From positions 141,987 through 201,954 of the forward strand of contig JAUJPG010000003.1 of NCBI GenBank assembly GCA_030447245.1: a stretch of 59,968 nucleotides of DNA, in the 5' to 3' direction. The translations under genes and the position numbers were made by a program. The notes beneath the pieces are model-generated. The model was not told the DNA's origin. It saw nothing but the letters and a program-made list of their open reading frames with translations, and did no database searches. This document shows positions 1 through 9,452 of this stretch, one piece after another. Numbering within the stretch: position 1 is the first letter of the stretch; each line of letters opens with the position of its first letter. The DNA is from Chloroflexota bacterium. GTDB taxonomy: Bacteria; Chloroflexota; UBA6077; JACCZL01.

Positions 1-1417
1 CCGTCCGATCGCCGGGCCGCGCCAGCGCCATCAGGTGGCCGACCTCGTCCGCTTCATCCAACGCGGAGATCGCCTCGGCCAGTCGCTCGGCGCGGGCAGC
101 GGGGAGCGCTTGCTCGGCGTTGAGGGTGAACTTGCGGCGCAGCTCGTCGTCGGTCAGAGGGTTGTCCGAGCCGCCGCGGGTGGCCATGACCCGCTCTTCG
201 TGGGTCACGCCGTCGTCCATCGTGATGCGCAGGACGGCCGGGAACTGGCGCGGAAACAGGCGGTCGCACTCGGGGTCGACGAAGGTCTTGACTTTGGCGG
301 CCAGGCGCAGCAGAGCCGGGTCGCTGGCGCGGTCGTCGGTGAAGTCGTCGAAGTAGACCCCGAGGCCGCCCCCGCCCATGAGAGCCGTGGCGATGGTGAA
401 CGGGCCGCTGAACTGCGCGTGATAGCCGCTGCGCGGGCGGAGCTTCTCCTCGCGCGGCTCGCCGATCGTCCGCAGCGCAGCGGCCGCCCCGCCCAGCTCG
501 ATGCTGACAACCCGCTCGGGGTCGACGCGGTGCTTTCGTCGGATCGCCAGGGCGGCGTCGATGCCGGCGTGGGTGTAGTGGTTGGCTGGATACGGCTTGA
601 AGAAGATGCCGGGGAGCTCCCAGTGCTCGCCCAGGCCGTGGACGACCGACGCGGGGTTGGACTGCTCGTGCAAGAAGGCGCGGTACAGGCCGAAGCGCCC
701 TTCCAGGACAGTCGGCGGGCCGGTGTAGCCGTGCCGGGTGAGGGTGGCGGCCATCAGCCCGGCGTGGGCGGCCCAGCCGCAATGCAGGCGCTTGACGGTC
801 CCGCCCGCGCGGTTCGCCTCGATCACGCCGCTGCCCATGCTGGCCGCGATGCCCAGGGCATGCCCGATCCCCTCGGCGCCGAGTCCGAGCAGCTTGGCGC
901 CGGCGGCGGCCGCGCCGAGCGTCCCGCAGATCGAGGTCGCGTGCCAGCCGTGCTCGAACCAGACGTTGCCCACATCCGCCAGGTAGCCGGCCATGCCGAT
1001 CCGGACCGCCAGCTCGATGCCGACCGCGGCGGCGTCGATCGCCTCGGCGCCGGAGCGGCCACTCGCTTCGGCCAGCGCCAGCGTGGCCGGCACGACGCTG
1101 GCGCTGGGATGGAGGACCGAGGGCAGGTGCGTGTCGTCGAAGTCCAGGCTGTGGGCAAGCGTCCCGTTGACCAGCGCGCTCTGCGCCGACGGGTAGCGGC
1201 CAGGGCGGCCGACGACGCCGGCCTCCTCGCGCCCACCCCACCCGCCGACCAGCTCGGCCACGCCGTCGCCGAGTCCCTGGGCGTTGGCCGCCACGCAGAT
1301 ACCGAGCGTGTCCAGGACGCGCAGCTTGACGCTGTGCCGGACCTCGGCCGGGATGCGTTCGCCAGATGCCTCGGCGGCGAAGCGCGCAAGCTGGATCGCG
1401 AGCGGCTCGGCGCTCAC
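1..1417 (-). CDS. MmgE/PrpD family protein (2-methylcitrate dehydratase-like), 3' end outside window
   Basis: The frame is open from a GTG at 1417 to the window edge, so the C-terminus is missing. The translation matches the MmgE/PrpD fold: a helical N-domain with NGTLAHSLDFDDTH at residues 84-97, then GAEGIGHALGIAA and a central FFKPYPANHYTHAGID stretch. Family members include 2-methylcitrate dehydratase and cis-aconitate decarboxylase, acting in the cytoplasm on tricarboxylates. Many bacterial paralogues have unknown substrates, so no exact reaction is assigned. The start codon overlaps the stop of the upstream cyclase gene (GTGA), which implies translational coupling and a shared catabolic pathway. 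The opposite strand also shows long open frames here, but they look like GC-driven shadows. Confidence 0.85.
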   Translation of the reverse strand, partial: MSAEPLAIQLARFAAEASGERIPAEVRHSVKLRVLDTLGICVAANAQGLGDGVAELVGGWGGREEAGVVGRPGRYPSAQSALVNGTLAHSLDFDDTHLPSVLHPSASVVPATLALAEASGRSGAEAIDAAAVGIELAVRIGMAGYLADVGNVWFEHGWHATSICGTLGAAAAGAKLLGLGAEGIGHALGIAASMGSGVIEANRAGGTVKRLHCGWAAHAGLMAATLTRHGYTGPPTVLEGRFGLYRAFLHEQSNPASVVHGLGEHWELPGIFFKPYPANHYTHAGIDAALAIRRKHRVDPERVVSIELGGAAAALRTIGEPREEKLRPRSGYHAQFSGPFTIATALMGGGGLGVYFDDFTDDRASDPALLRLAAKVKTFVDPECDRLFPRQFPAVLRITMDDGVTHEERVMATRGGSDNPLTDDELRRKFTLNAEQALPAARAERLAEAISALDEADEVGHLMALARPGDRT

Positions 1418-2248
1418 GGGAAGGCCACCGCGAGCGGGCGCACCGGTGAACCGGTCGCGCCGACAAACTTCAAGGGCAGGCAGACGAAGAGGAACTCGTA
1501 GACGCGGTCAGCGGCGAGCTGCTCGAGGTCCACGTTCTCGACGATGTGAACGCCGTGCTCGACCAACAGGACGCGGTGCGCCGGCAGCAGCGCGTGGCCC
1601 GCGCCGGGGGCGACCCACTCGTATGCCATGCTGTCGTGGGCGGTGACGCGCGGCGACGCGGACGCGATCCACGCGGCGGCGCCTTCGTCTGGACCGGGCA
1701 CGCCGCTGTCATGGCCGAGGTACGTCGGTGGATGGCCCCAGTGGCTTGCCCAGCCGGAGCGGACCAGCACGGCGCCCCCCCGCGGCAGCTCCACGCCCTG
1801 GGCGGCAGCCACCGCCCGCAGCTCGTCCGCCCGGATCGGCTCGCCGGCCGGCAGGGCCGGGAGGCCACGGTGGCCGGCGACGTCGAGCAGGACGCCACGG
1901 CAGAAGATCGGGGCGACTGTTTCGACGCCGAGCTCGCTGAAACGACCGCCGGTCTGGGCCTGGACGGCATCCCGGCCTCCGTGGAGCTTGCCGTGCTGCG
2001 ACACGTGCGCCAGCGCATCCAGGGTGGTGCCCCGGTATGGCCGCCCATCATCAGCATCTCGTTCGAGGCCGAGCCGCCATCCGCACGGACCATGTCGCCG
2101 TGTCGGGCGGAGCAGCGCCATGCGGAAACCGGATGGTTCGGCGAGGCCGGGATCGTCGGCTCGAGCTGATGCGATGCGCCAGGTCGTACGTCCGGCCAGC
2201 CTCGATCAGGCGCGCCCAGTCGGCGGGTTGGTGGGTTTGGGCGACCAT
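1414..2248 (-). CDS. Cyclase family protein (kynurenine formamidase-like metal-dependent hydrolase), two apparent frameshifts
   Basis: The start at 2248 reads MVAQTHQPADWARLIEAGRTYDLAH. YDLAH is the usual N-terminal motif of this family. A metal-site motif, HTG followed by TTLDALAHVSQHG, appears about 65 residues in (family form HxGTHxDAxxH). Later come RGGAVLVRSGW and ENVDLEQL, also typical. Reading the whole protein needs one frame change near 2165 and one near 2040 (a G-run, GGGG, precedes the ACCACC). Members hydrolyse N-formylkynurenine, isatin or cyclic amides; the substrate here is unknown. Its TGA overlaps the GTG of the PrpD-like gene. Pseudogene or sequencing indels are both possible. 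Confidence 0.72.
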
Positions 2249-2472
2249 CTGAACGCTCCGTGTGGTGAGTCGCGCGTTGGGGCTGCGCGGGGCCTTCTCG
2301 GCAGGGGCAAGACGTGGCTCGCCCCTACAAGGTCTGTGCGGTCGCGAGCGTCCTGAGCATGGTAGCCAACTCGGTCGGCCTCCGCTGGCGGCGAGCGGTG
2401 AAGGCTGGTTCACGTGCCGCGCGCCGCCGAGGGACCGAGCGAGGGCGCCCAGCCAGGCGTAGACAATCGGCG

Positions 2473-3456
2473 TCAGGCGCGGCGGAGGCCCGAGTGGTCA
2501 GCAGGGTCAGCAGGGCGATGCCGGCCAGGTGGACGGCGACGAACAGCAGCCAGGGCGACGAGCGTCACGTCGTGGCCCGCGACGCGCTCGACGAAGAGCA
2601 GCTCGTGGCCCTGGGCGAGGGCGACGGCGCTGAAGACCCCCCTCAACGGCGCGTACGTGGCGCCCAGGAGCGGGCCGAGCCAGGCCAGAAGCTGGACCTG
2701 TAGGGCGCCGGCGCGATCGCCCAGACCGAACCACGTCCACTCGGGTGCGACGCCGACGAGGTTGCCGCCGACCAGCGTCACGGCGGCGGCGAGCGGCAGG
2801 CCGATGACCCCGAGGACCGTCGACCCGTACGCGCAGGCGACGGCCGCGCGCGTCCCGCGCAGGCGCGCCGACCAGTACAGGCCGACGCAACCCGAGCTCA
2901 TGGCCGTCAGGACCAGGATCGCAAAGCCCAGCAGCAGCTCCTCCGGCCCAACGCCCCCGAGCAGGATGGCGATCGCCTGAAGAGGCAGCGCCAGGACGAC
3001 GAGCAGCAGCAGCGATCCAAGCGCCGGAACCAGCTTGCCGACAACGATCTGGAGCGGGCTGAGCGGCGTCACCAGCAGCAGCTCGTAGGTACGGCGCTCG
3101 CGCTCGCCGGAGATCAGGTCGGCCGTCAGTGCCGGCGCGAGCAAGCAGATCAAACCCAGCTCCAGCGCGCTGATCGCGGCGAAGAACAGCTTGCCGACCG
3201 GCACGCCCCCGGCCACGTTGCCGACCGTCGAGGCGGTGATGATGGCGTACAGCCCGACGGCGAGCGCGCCGAGCGGCAGCAGGTACAGGACGGCCACGAC
3301 GAACGGCCGCGGCCCGCGCATCCGCCCGCGCAGCTCTTTGGCCGCCAGCGGGTTGCGGAGGAAGGTAGGGGCGAGCACCAGCGCGCTTCGCGGGCGAGGC
3401 GCACCCATCGTCGCGGACGCGCTACCCCCCGACCGGACACCGTGCTCAGTGCTCAT
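2473..3456 (-). CDS. ABC-2 type transporter permease
   Basis: Integral membrane subunit of an ABC-2 exporter. The chosen start is ATG 3456 (MSTEHGVRSGG), one base after the stop of the ATPase gene. The protein has an early helix (PFVVAVLYLLPLGALAVGLY), then FFAAISALELGLICLLAPA, the family hallmark SGERERRTYELLLVTPLSP and further helices. The open frame ends at 2473 in a basic, non-membrane tail. Shifting frame near 2545 restores a last helix (WLLFVAVHLAGIALLTLL) and carries the frame to a stop at 2325, so the true gene is probably 2325..3456 with one indel. It pairs with the ATPase and the large membrane protein just upstream. Confidence 0.85.
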   Translation of the reverse strand: MSTEHGVRSGGSASATMGAPRPRSALVLAPTFLRNPLAAKELRGRMRGPRPFVVAVLYLLPLGALAVGLYAIITASTVGNVAGGVPVGKLFFAAISALELGLICLLAPALTADLISGERERRTYELLLVTPLSPLQIVVGKLVPALGSLLLLVVLALPLQAIAILLGGVGPEELLLGFAILVLTAMSSGCVGLYWSARLRGTRAAVACAYGSTVLGVIGLPLAAAVTLVGGNLVGVAPEWTWFGLGDRAGALQVQLLAWLGPLLGATYAPLRGVFSAVALAQGHELLFVERVAGHDVTLVALAAVRRRPPGRHRPADPADHSGLRRA

Positions 3457-3457
3457 C

Positions 3458-4489
3458 TCACGTCGCCTGCCCGGTCGCCCGCAGGAACGCGCCCTCCAGA
3501 CCGGGCGCTTCCTCGACGAAGCCGGCGATCGGCAGACCGGCCTGGAGCAGCTCGGAGAGCAGCTGTCGCAGCGCTTGCTCGTCTCCGTCGAGGACGAAAC
3601 GGAGGGTGGCCGGGGATCGGCCATCAGGTGAGGCCGGGTCGTCTTCTACGACGACGTCGTGGATGCGTGGACTGTCTGACAGGAGGTCGCGCAGGCGCTC
3701 AGCCTGGTCGAGCGTGCGGACCCGCACCGCGCGCCTGCCATCCAGCCGACCGGCAACGTCGTCGACCGAGCCGTCGACCAATATGCGCCCGCGGTCCATG
3801 ATCGCCACGCGGGTGCACAGGTCGGCTAGCTCGGCCAGGATGTGCGAAGAGACCAGGACGGCTTTGCCCAGGCGGCCCAGCTCGCGGACGACCTCGCGCA
3901 GCTCCAGCCGGGCGCGCGGGTCGAGGCCAGAGGCGGGCTCGTCCAGCAGCAGCACGGCCGGGTCGTGGACCAGGGCGCGGGCCAGGCCCAGCCGCTGCTG
4001 CATCCCTCGCGAGAGCCCTTCGACGTACGCGTCGCGCTTGTGGCTCAGGTCGACCAGCTCCAGCAGGTCGCGGGCGACCGCCCGCCGACGGTCAGGCGGC
4101 ACGTCGAAGCACGCCGCGTAGAAGTCGAGGTACTCGCCCACCTTGAGCTCCGGGTACACGCCGAAGAAATCAGGCATATAGCCCAGGTGGCGGCACGCCC
4201 CGCGCGGATCGTCGACAACCGACACGCCGCACACCCGGATCTCGCCGGCCGAGGGCGGCAGGAGCGTGGCAAGCATCCGCAGGGAGGTCGTCTTGCCGGC
4301 GCCGTTTGGGCCGATCAGCCCGCAGACGTCGCCGGCCCGCAGCGTCAGGCTGAAGTCGGCAACCGCGACGACCTGGCCGTACCGCCGCGACAGCCCGCGC
4401 GCCTCGAGAGCGACCGTCGCCTCAGTGGCGCGGGCACGGTGGCTCACTCCACCGGCGAGGTCCGCCGCTCCAAGGTCGTGTGTCGTCAT
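3458..4489 (-). CDS. ABC transporter ATP-binding protein
   Basis: Complete ATPase of 343 residues. Walker A is GPNGAGKTTS, the Q-loop region carries YMPDFFGVYPEL, the signature is LSRGMQQRL, Walker B is VLLLDEPASGLDP and the H-loop is SSHI. A C-terminal extension of about 110 residues after the ATPase core is common in exporters of the ABC-2 (NatA/GldA-like) group. The ATG at 4489 overlaps the stop of the upstream 824-residue protein as ATGA, and the permease starts one base after this stop, so the three are a coupled operon. It powers export or membrane remodelling. The substrate cannot be read from sequence. Confidence 0.93.
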   Translation of the reverse strand: MTTHDLGAADLAGGVSHRARATEATVALEARGLSRRYGQVVAVADFSLTLRAGDVCGLIGPNGAGKTTSLRMLATLLPPSAGEIRVCGVSVVDDPRGACRHLGYMPDFFGVYPELKVGEYLDFYAACFDVPPDRRRAVARDLLELVDLSHKRDAYVEGLSRGMQQRLGLARALVHDPAVLLLDEPASGLDPRARLELREVVRELGRLGKAVLVSSHILAELADLCTRVAIMDRGRILVDGSVDDVAGRLDGRRAVRVRTLDQAERLRDLLSDSPRIHDVVVEDDPASPDGRSPATLRFVLDGDEQALRQLLSELLQAGLPIAGFVEEAPGLEGAFLRATGQAT

Positions 4490-6960
4490 CCTCGTGGTCC
4501 TTCGAGCGAGACGTCGAGCTGTCGGATGAACGTCTCGGGGCTGTTCGGCTCCAGGCGGAGGCGGATCGCACCGCCGTCGACGAACCCGCCTCCGAAGGTC
4601 ATGTCGGCGGCGACCACCCCGCCGAGCGGGACGTCCACCCAGGCCCGGTCAGTCCAGCGCAGGAGCGAGACGCGGACCGCCGAGCTCGCCGGCAGCGGAA
4701 CAACCGGCGGGGCGGCCGGGGCCGTGGGACCGCTCGGCCCGGGGCGCGAATCGAGCGCGACGTGGACGGTCAGGCGGTCCACCTGGGCGAAGGCGACGTC
4801 CGGCGGGAGGTCGTACTGGAAGACGATCGGCCCACGCACCAGGAAGGTCAGTCCAGGACCGCGGCTGAGGGCGGCGCCATCCAGCACAGTCCTGGGCAGC
4901 AAGCCGGGCGGGATCACCACGGCTTCCGCGCCGTACCGGACCGGCAGCATCTGCTGGACCAGACGCGCGGCCGAGCCGGCGATCGGCAGACCGTCGGCCC
5001 AGATCCGCGGCGGGGTGGCGCCAGACCAGGCCAGCAGAAACACACCGCCCGGCGCCTCGGCCTCGCCGCCGCGGCCAGGCCCGAGGAGAGCCGTCAGGAG
5101 CGAGCTCCGCTCGTCGAACGCGCCGCCTGAGGAGCTGACGGGAGCGCCGCCGGGCGCGGCGCCAGTCGAGAACGGCCAGGGCCCCGCCGCGCCCGGCAGT
5201 CGGCTGGTCGGCAGGGCCAGCGACACCGGGCGGCTCTCGCCAGGCCCGAGGTCGCCCAGCAGAAGCGACTCGCCGGAGGCAAGGATGATCGCGTCTTCCA
5301 GGCGGTCCGGGCCGACGTTGGTGACCAATCCTTCCAGCCGCCCGCTCACGGCCCGCAGATCGGCCTGGACCGGGGTCGGAGTGGGGACGAAGCCGCGCGT
5401 GTGAAACGCCTGGAGTGTGCGACCCTCGAGGCGCAGGCCCGGCAGCAGCGCGGGACGGCCGAGCAGCACCAGCGGCCCACCGGACGCCAGGTCGCCGGTC
5501 GGGGCCAGGCCCCCCGCGGTCGTCACGGCCCGCGGCGGCGCGCCGTCGACGAAGGCCAGGTCGTAGGCGCGACGGGCCGGTGCGACGAGGCCGACATAGG
5601 TGTCGGCCGTCGCCGTCTGAGTCCCGTCGGCGGATCGGACGATCGAGATCGCTCCCAGGCGAACGTCGGCACCGCGCAGGCGGCCGCCGCCGACATAGGC
5701 CACCGCGGCGAATCCGAGCGCCAGGGCCGGGAAGCTAAGCCAGGCCCACTCCCGCCGATCGAGTCGGCGTAGCAACGCGTACTGGAGCGGTCCAACGCAG
5801 GCGACGTACGCCAGCAGGAACACGGCCAGCCAGCCCGGCCCCGGCAGGCCGAGGTCCATCACCTGCGCCAGTGCCGTCCGAAGCTGCAACTCCGTCATGC
5901 CGCCCATCGGCTCGTCAAGGCTCAGCAACGGCGGGCGGCCGCCGACGAGCGTGCGCTGCCAGAGCGCCTCGGCGCCTGGCCAGGAGGGGAACGGCTCGAG
6001 CGCGGGGTCGGCCGCCAGGAACGTCACCCGCCCACGGCCGCGCCAGTGCTCGGCAATGATCGGGCTGCCGTCCTGCTCGACAAAGACGCGCGCACCGGCC
6101 ACCGGCGAGCCGCCCGTCAGTAGCACGGTCTCGTCCGGCGGCGGCCCGGCGGCGTAGCGGCCGATAGCACGGAGGTGCTTGACCTCGCGGGTCCAGAGCC
6201 CCTCGACCGGCAGCAGGTCTTCCACACCCTCAACCGTCCGCCTCCAGCTCGGGCCGCCGGCGACGACCAACTGGCCGCCGCCCTCGATCCAGGTGCGCAG
6301 TGCCGCGCGCTGCTCCTGATCCAGACGGCCGGTCGTGGCATTCCGGATCACCAGGGCGTCGAGCGCCTGGAGGGCGATCGGGTCGGCCGGCAGGTCCGCG
6401 GGGGCGAGCCGGGCCAGGCTGACCGGCCCGCCGCCGCGGCGCAACGAGCTCAATCCGGCCGGGGGTACGTCGTCGTCGGTCAGCATGCCGACCAGGAAGT
6501 CGGACGCGCCGAGTAGCCGGACCGACACTTGCCGAGCGGCAATCTCGCGGCCGTTGGCGGTGAGCTCGACGCGCAGGTCGCGCGCCGAGGACGGGGCCGG
6601 GCCGAGCAACTGGACCAGCTTGCGCGAGCGGGTCGGCAGGTCGACCGCGCGGCCGTAGGCCACGCTCGGGCCGCCGCCGGGCGTAGCAGTCACCAGGCGA
6701 ACGTCGCCCTCGAAGCTCGGCCCGTCATTCGCTACGGTCACCCGCACCGGCAGCCAGCGCCCCGCTTTGGCCAGCCCATCGAACCCTGCCCGCATCTCTG
6801 GCAGCATCCGCTCCGCGTCGGCCGGGGTGGGAGACTGGGCCGCGACGCCGCCCGACACGGCGAAAGCAATGGCAGGCACGGCTCGGTCATCGAACGATCG
6901 GGGGTAGGCGATCGCGAGGGCGACCAGGATAAGCGCTGAGATCGGTTCGACGATGCGCAT
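4486..6960 (-). CDS. Large membrane-anchored protein with glutamine amidotransferase-like domain, partner of ABC-2 exporter
   Basis: Start ATG 6960 (MRIVEPISALILVALAIAY) is preferred because it begins with a hydrophobic segment; the frame upstream of it is basic and uninformative. The protein is about 824 residues. Beta-rich extracytoplasmic sequence comes first, then a region like class-I glutamine amidotransferase/ThuA folds (LDALVIRNATT, then RTWIEGGGQLVVAGG) without an obvious catalytic Cys. Two hydrophobic segments follow at about residues 373-425 (WLAVFLLAYVACVGPLQYAL and SFPALALGFAAVAYV), then another long beta-rich domain. The arrangement recalls GldG-type accessory subunits of gliding/ABC-2 systems. 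It is coupled to the ATPase by an ATGA overlap. The function is not known. Confidence 0.78.
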   Translation of the reverse strand: MRIVEPISALILVALAIAYPRSFDDRAVPAIAFAVSGGVAAQSPTPADAERMLPEMRAGFDGLAKAGRWLPVRVTVANDGPSFEGDVRLVTATPGGGPSVAYGRAVDLPTRSRKLVQLLGPAPSSARDLRVELTANGREIAARQVSVRLLGASDFLVGMLTDDDVPPAGLSSLRRGGGPVSLARLAPADLPADPIALQALDALVIRNATTGRLDQEQRAALRTWIEGGGQLVVAGGPSWRRTVEGVEDLLPVEGLWTREVKHLRAIGRYAAGPPPDETVLLTGGSPVAGARVFVEQDGSPIIAEHWRGRGRVTFLAADPALEPFPSWPGAEALWQRTLVGGRPPLLSLDEPMGGMTELQLRTALAQVMDLGLPGPGWLAVFLLAYVACVGPLQYALLRRLDRREWAWLSFPALALGFAAVAYVGGGRLRGADVRLGAISIVRSADGTQTATADTYVGLVAPARRAYDLAFVDGAPPRAVTTAGGLAPTGDLASGGPLVLLGRPALLPGLRLEGRTLQAFHTRGFVPTPTPVQADLRAVSGRLEGLVTNVGPDRLEDAIILASGESLLLGDLGPGESRPVSLALPTSRLPGAAGPWPFSTGAAPGGAPVSSSGGAFDERSSLLTALLGPGRGGEAEAPGGVFLLAWSGATPPRIWADGLPIAGSAARLVQQMLPVRYGAEAVVIPPGLLPRTVLDGAALSRGPGLTFLVRGPIVFQYDLPPDVAFAQVDRLTVHVALDSRPGPSGPTAPAAPPVVPLPASSAVRVSLLRWTDRAWVDVPLGGVVAADMTFGGGFVDGGAIRLRLEPNSPETFIRQLDVSLEGPRG

Positions 6961-7328
6961 CGCCTCCGCCGCGCGGCGCCGAGTCAAGACCGGCGCCGCA
7001 CAAGGATACCAGGAGTCTCTCCAGTCAGCACTCCAGAATTCCCACCGCCGCGGCGCGGCAAGGCACCCGTCTCTACGCGCCACTCAATCATCGTGGAGAC
7101 CGACTCCACGTTGGTCGGGCGTGGTTTCCAGGCCGCGAACGGGGCAGGAAAGCGCCTCGTCCGGGCAGCGGTTCCCGTGCCGACCAGGAACGTTCAATGA
7201 CAGCCGGCATTCGAGGTCGCGGGGCTCGTCGACGCGCTCACTGGATCCGCGTGGGCACTGGCATGCCCGGCGGGACCTGCGCGCGCCTGCAGACCGGTCG
7301 GTTTGGGACCGTCCCGCTCGGCTCGCCG

Positions 7329-7357
7329 TTGACAGCCGCCGGCTCCCCGCGTACCCT
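7329..7357 (+). promoter_or_regulatory. Sigma-70-like promoter for the flavin monooxygenase gene
   Basis: A consensus -35 TTGACA (7329-7334) and a -10 TACCCT (7352-7357) are separated by 17 bases. The predicted start near 7364 leaves a leader of about 113 bases. A small hairpin (GGCGCG/CGCGCC) lies just before the ribosome binding site GAAGGAGG at 7464-7471. The rest of the 6961-7476 spacer, between divergent genes, shows no supported gene. Confidence 0.55.
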
Positions 7358-7476
7358 GAACGGAGGCGCCGAGTTGGCCGAAGATCACGCGGTAGGGGGC
7401 GAGCTCCAGGCCAACGGCGACGGGTGCCGATGGAGGCAGAACGGCGCGACGAGCGCGCCAGGCGAAGGAGGCTCAC

Positions 7477-8580
7477 GTGGACTACGGATTGTTCACCATG
7501 CCCTCGCATCCCCCCGAGCGCAGCCTGTACGACGGGCATCAATGGGACCTGCAGCAGCTCCGCTGGGCGGATGAGCTCGGATTCAGCGAAGCCTGGATCG
7601 GCGAGCACCACACCGCCCCCTGGGAGCCGCACCCGGCCCCCGACCTGCTGGTCTCGCAGGCGCTCCTGCAGACGCAGCGGATCAAGCTGGCGCCCGGCGG
7701 ATTCCTGCTGCCATACCACCACCCCGCCGAGCTGGCCAATCGGGTGGCGATGCTCGACCACCTGGCCCAGGGGCGCTTGATGTTCGGCGTGGCGGCCAGT
7801 GGGCTCCCGAGCGACTGGGCCCTGTTCAACGTCGACGGCGTGTCCGGCCAGAACCGCGACATGACGCGCGAGGCGCTGGACATCATCCTCCGCCTCTGGA
7901 CCGAGGACGAGCCGTTCCGCCACGAGGGAGCCTACTGGACGGTCGAGAAGACCGGCACGATGTACGACACGTTGAAGCCGCACATCAAGCCGTTCCAGCA
8001 GCCGCACCCGCCGATCGGCGTGGCCGGCCTGAGCAAGAACTCCGAGACGCTCAAGACGGCTGGCGAGCTTGGCTTCCTCCCATTGAGCCTGAACCTGAAC
8101 CAGGGCTACGTGGCGAGCCACTGGGACTCGGTCGAGGAGGGCGCTCGCCGGTCCGGCCGAACTCCAAGCCGCGCCGACTGGCGGCTGGTCCGCGAAGTGT
8201 TCGTGGCCAGGACCGACGACGAGGCCTGGGAGCACTCGGTCAACGGCATGATGGGGCGGATGATGCGCGAGTACTTCCTGGGGCTGCTCGGGAACTTCGG
8301 CTTCACCGATTACCTGAAGCACGACCCGAGCGTCCCGGACGAGGACGTGACGGTCGAGTACTGCGCCGAGCACAACTGGCTGATCGGCTCGCCGGAGACG
8401 GTGGCCAACAAGCTCCAGCGCGTGTACGACGACGTCGGCGGCTTCGGATCGCTACTCCTGTTCTGCTTCGACTACAGCGAGGACCCCGAGCCCTGGCACA
8501 CCTCGATGCGCCTGTTTGCCGAGGAAGTCATGCCCCGGTTCGCGAACGTCGTGCCCGGGGAGGCTGTCGCCGTGGGCTGA
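7477..8580 (+). CDS. LLM-class flavin-dependent monooxygenase (bacterial luciferase-like)
   Basis: Complete protein of 367 residues with a GTG start seven bases... placed by the strong GAAGGAGG at 7464-7471. It has the luciferase-like TIM-barrel pattern: DYGLFTMPSHPPER at the N-terminus, WADELGFSEAWIGEHH, then PAPDLLVSQALLQTQRI and the phosphate-binding GLPSDWALFNVDG/GQNRD region. Late in the protein, GSPETVANKLQRVYDD is the usual C-terminal family motif. Such enzymes use reduced FMN from a partner reductase to oxygenate small molecules in the cytoplasm; the closest named types are limonene monooxygenase or alkanal monooxygenase-like. No reductase gene is adjacent. It is monocistronic with its own promoter, and the substrate is unknown. 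Confidence 0.92.
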   Translation: MDYGLFTMPSHPPERSLYDGHQWDLQQLRWADELGFSEAWIGEHHTAPWEPHPAPDLLVSQALLQTQRIKLAPGGFLLPYHHPAELANRVAMLDHLAQGRLMFGVAASGLPSDWALFNVDGVSGQNRDMTREALDIILRLWTEDEPFRHEGAYWTVEKTGTMYDTLKPHIKPFQQPHPPIGVAGLSKNSETLKTAGELGFLPLSLNLNQGYVASHWDSVEEGARRSGRTPSRADWRLVREVFVARTDDEAWEHSVNGMMGRMMREYFLGLLGNFGFTDYLKHDPSVPDEDVTVEYCAEHNWLIGSPETVANKLQRVYDDVGGFGSLLLFCFDYSEDPEPWHTSMRLFAEEVMPRFANVVPGEAVAVG

Positions 8581-8632
8581 GGCCCCGGTTCGCTGCGACT
8601 GTCAGATCGGCACCGGCGCGGGATGTTCCCGC

Positions 8633-9214
8633 CTACGGCCCTCCCGCTGGCCCGCCCGGGGCGCCTGGATTCTGCACGCCGGGGAACTGGATCGGCTGGG
8701 GCGGTGGCGTCGGGATGGGCAGCAGCGTGGAGATCGGCGGCAGGGCCGGTGGCGGCAGGGCCGGCGGCGGCACGGCCGGCGGGGGCGGCGCGCTGGGAGC
8801 ACCAGCACCGTCAGGCGCCAGCGGTGCCACGGGCGCCAAGACCGACGTTGGCGCCGGGTTGCGCGGCCCACTCGCGGGCAGCGTGCCGGGGTGGCCGGCC
8901 GGCGCGGCCGCGGGCGGCACGGCGGCCGGCGCGGGGGCGGGCGGCGCCGGTTCGGGGGCCGCGTCGACCGGGTTGGGCAGGACCGGTCCAGGGGGTGCGC
9001 CGCTGGCCGGCGGCGGGCTGCCCTCCGGAGTCGGCGGAATCACCAGGCCCGGCAACCGCTGCGTGTAGGTGGGCAACGGCGTCGCGGTTGAAAGAGTGTC
9101 CAGCGTCGGCTCGGGAGATGCCGCCGGGATGGACGCCGCCTCGTTGGCACCGCAGGCGGCCAGGATCGACGTCGCCAGCGCGACAAGGGCAAGCCCGGGA
9201 AATCCGCGCGCCAT
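8633..9214 (-). CDS. Proline/alanine-rich lipoprotein
   Basis: From ATG 9214 the protein has a lipoprotein signal: MARGFPGLALVALATSILAACGAN, with lipobox LAAC and Cys at about residue 21. The remaining roughly 170 residues are almost entirely Pro, Ala, Gly and Ser (PPPPAVPPPALPP and similar), with no folded domain visible. It is probably a cell-surface spacer or tether. An upstream in-frame extension exists, but it would bury the signal peptide. The neighbour is divergent. The opposite strand is also open because of the repetitive GC composition; the signal peptide and lipobox decide the strand. Confidence 0.72.
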   Translation of the reverse strand: MARGFPGLALVALATSILAACGANEAASIPAASPEPTLDTLSTATPLPTYTQRLPGLVIPPTPEGSPPPASGAPPGPVLPNPVDAAPEPAPPAPAPAAVPPAAAPAGHPGTLPASGPRNPAPTSVLAPVAPLAPDGAGAPSAPPPPAVPPPALPPPALPPISTLLPIPTPPPQPIQFPGVQNPGAPGGPAGGP

Positions 9215-9452
9215 GACCAGCCTCCACGCGACCTGCCATCCGCCGGGGCGCACGAAGCGTGCCCTCGGCAGCGGTGTTGACATGGGGGTCCGGCCGCGCT
9301 CGGGGGTCCGACTTTGTCCGTCTGGCTCGGACTCGCATGCCCCGCGCAAGACGGCGGCGCACCCGCGCGAGCGACCGCGCTTTACTTATGTCGACGACCG
9401 AGACATTGCCCCGCGCGCGAGCGATGAAAACGCGCGGCGCGGGGCGCAGAGT

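Noticed and set aside
35..1501. 488-residue open frame on the plus strand
   Set aside because: Antisense to the PrpD-like gene; composition is Arg/Ala/Gly/Asp typical of GC-rich shadows and no domain is visible.
3842..5404. 520-residue plus-strand open frame
   Set aside because: Antisense to the ABC ATPase and its partner, which have clear motifs.
7358..7476. Possible riboswitch in the 113-base monooxygenase leader
   Set aside because: Some pairing, but no match to FMN, SAM or cobalamin riboswitch cores that I can recognise.
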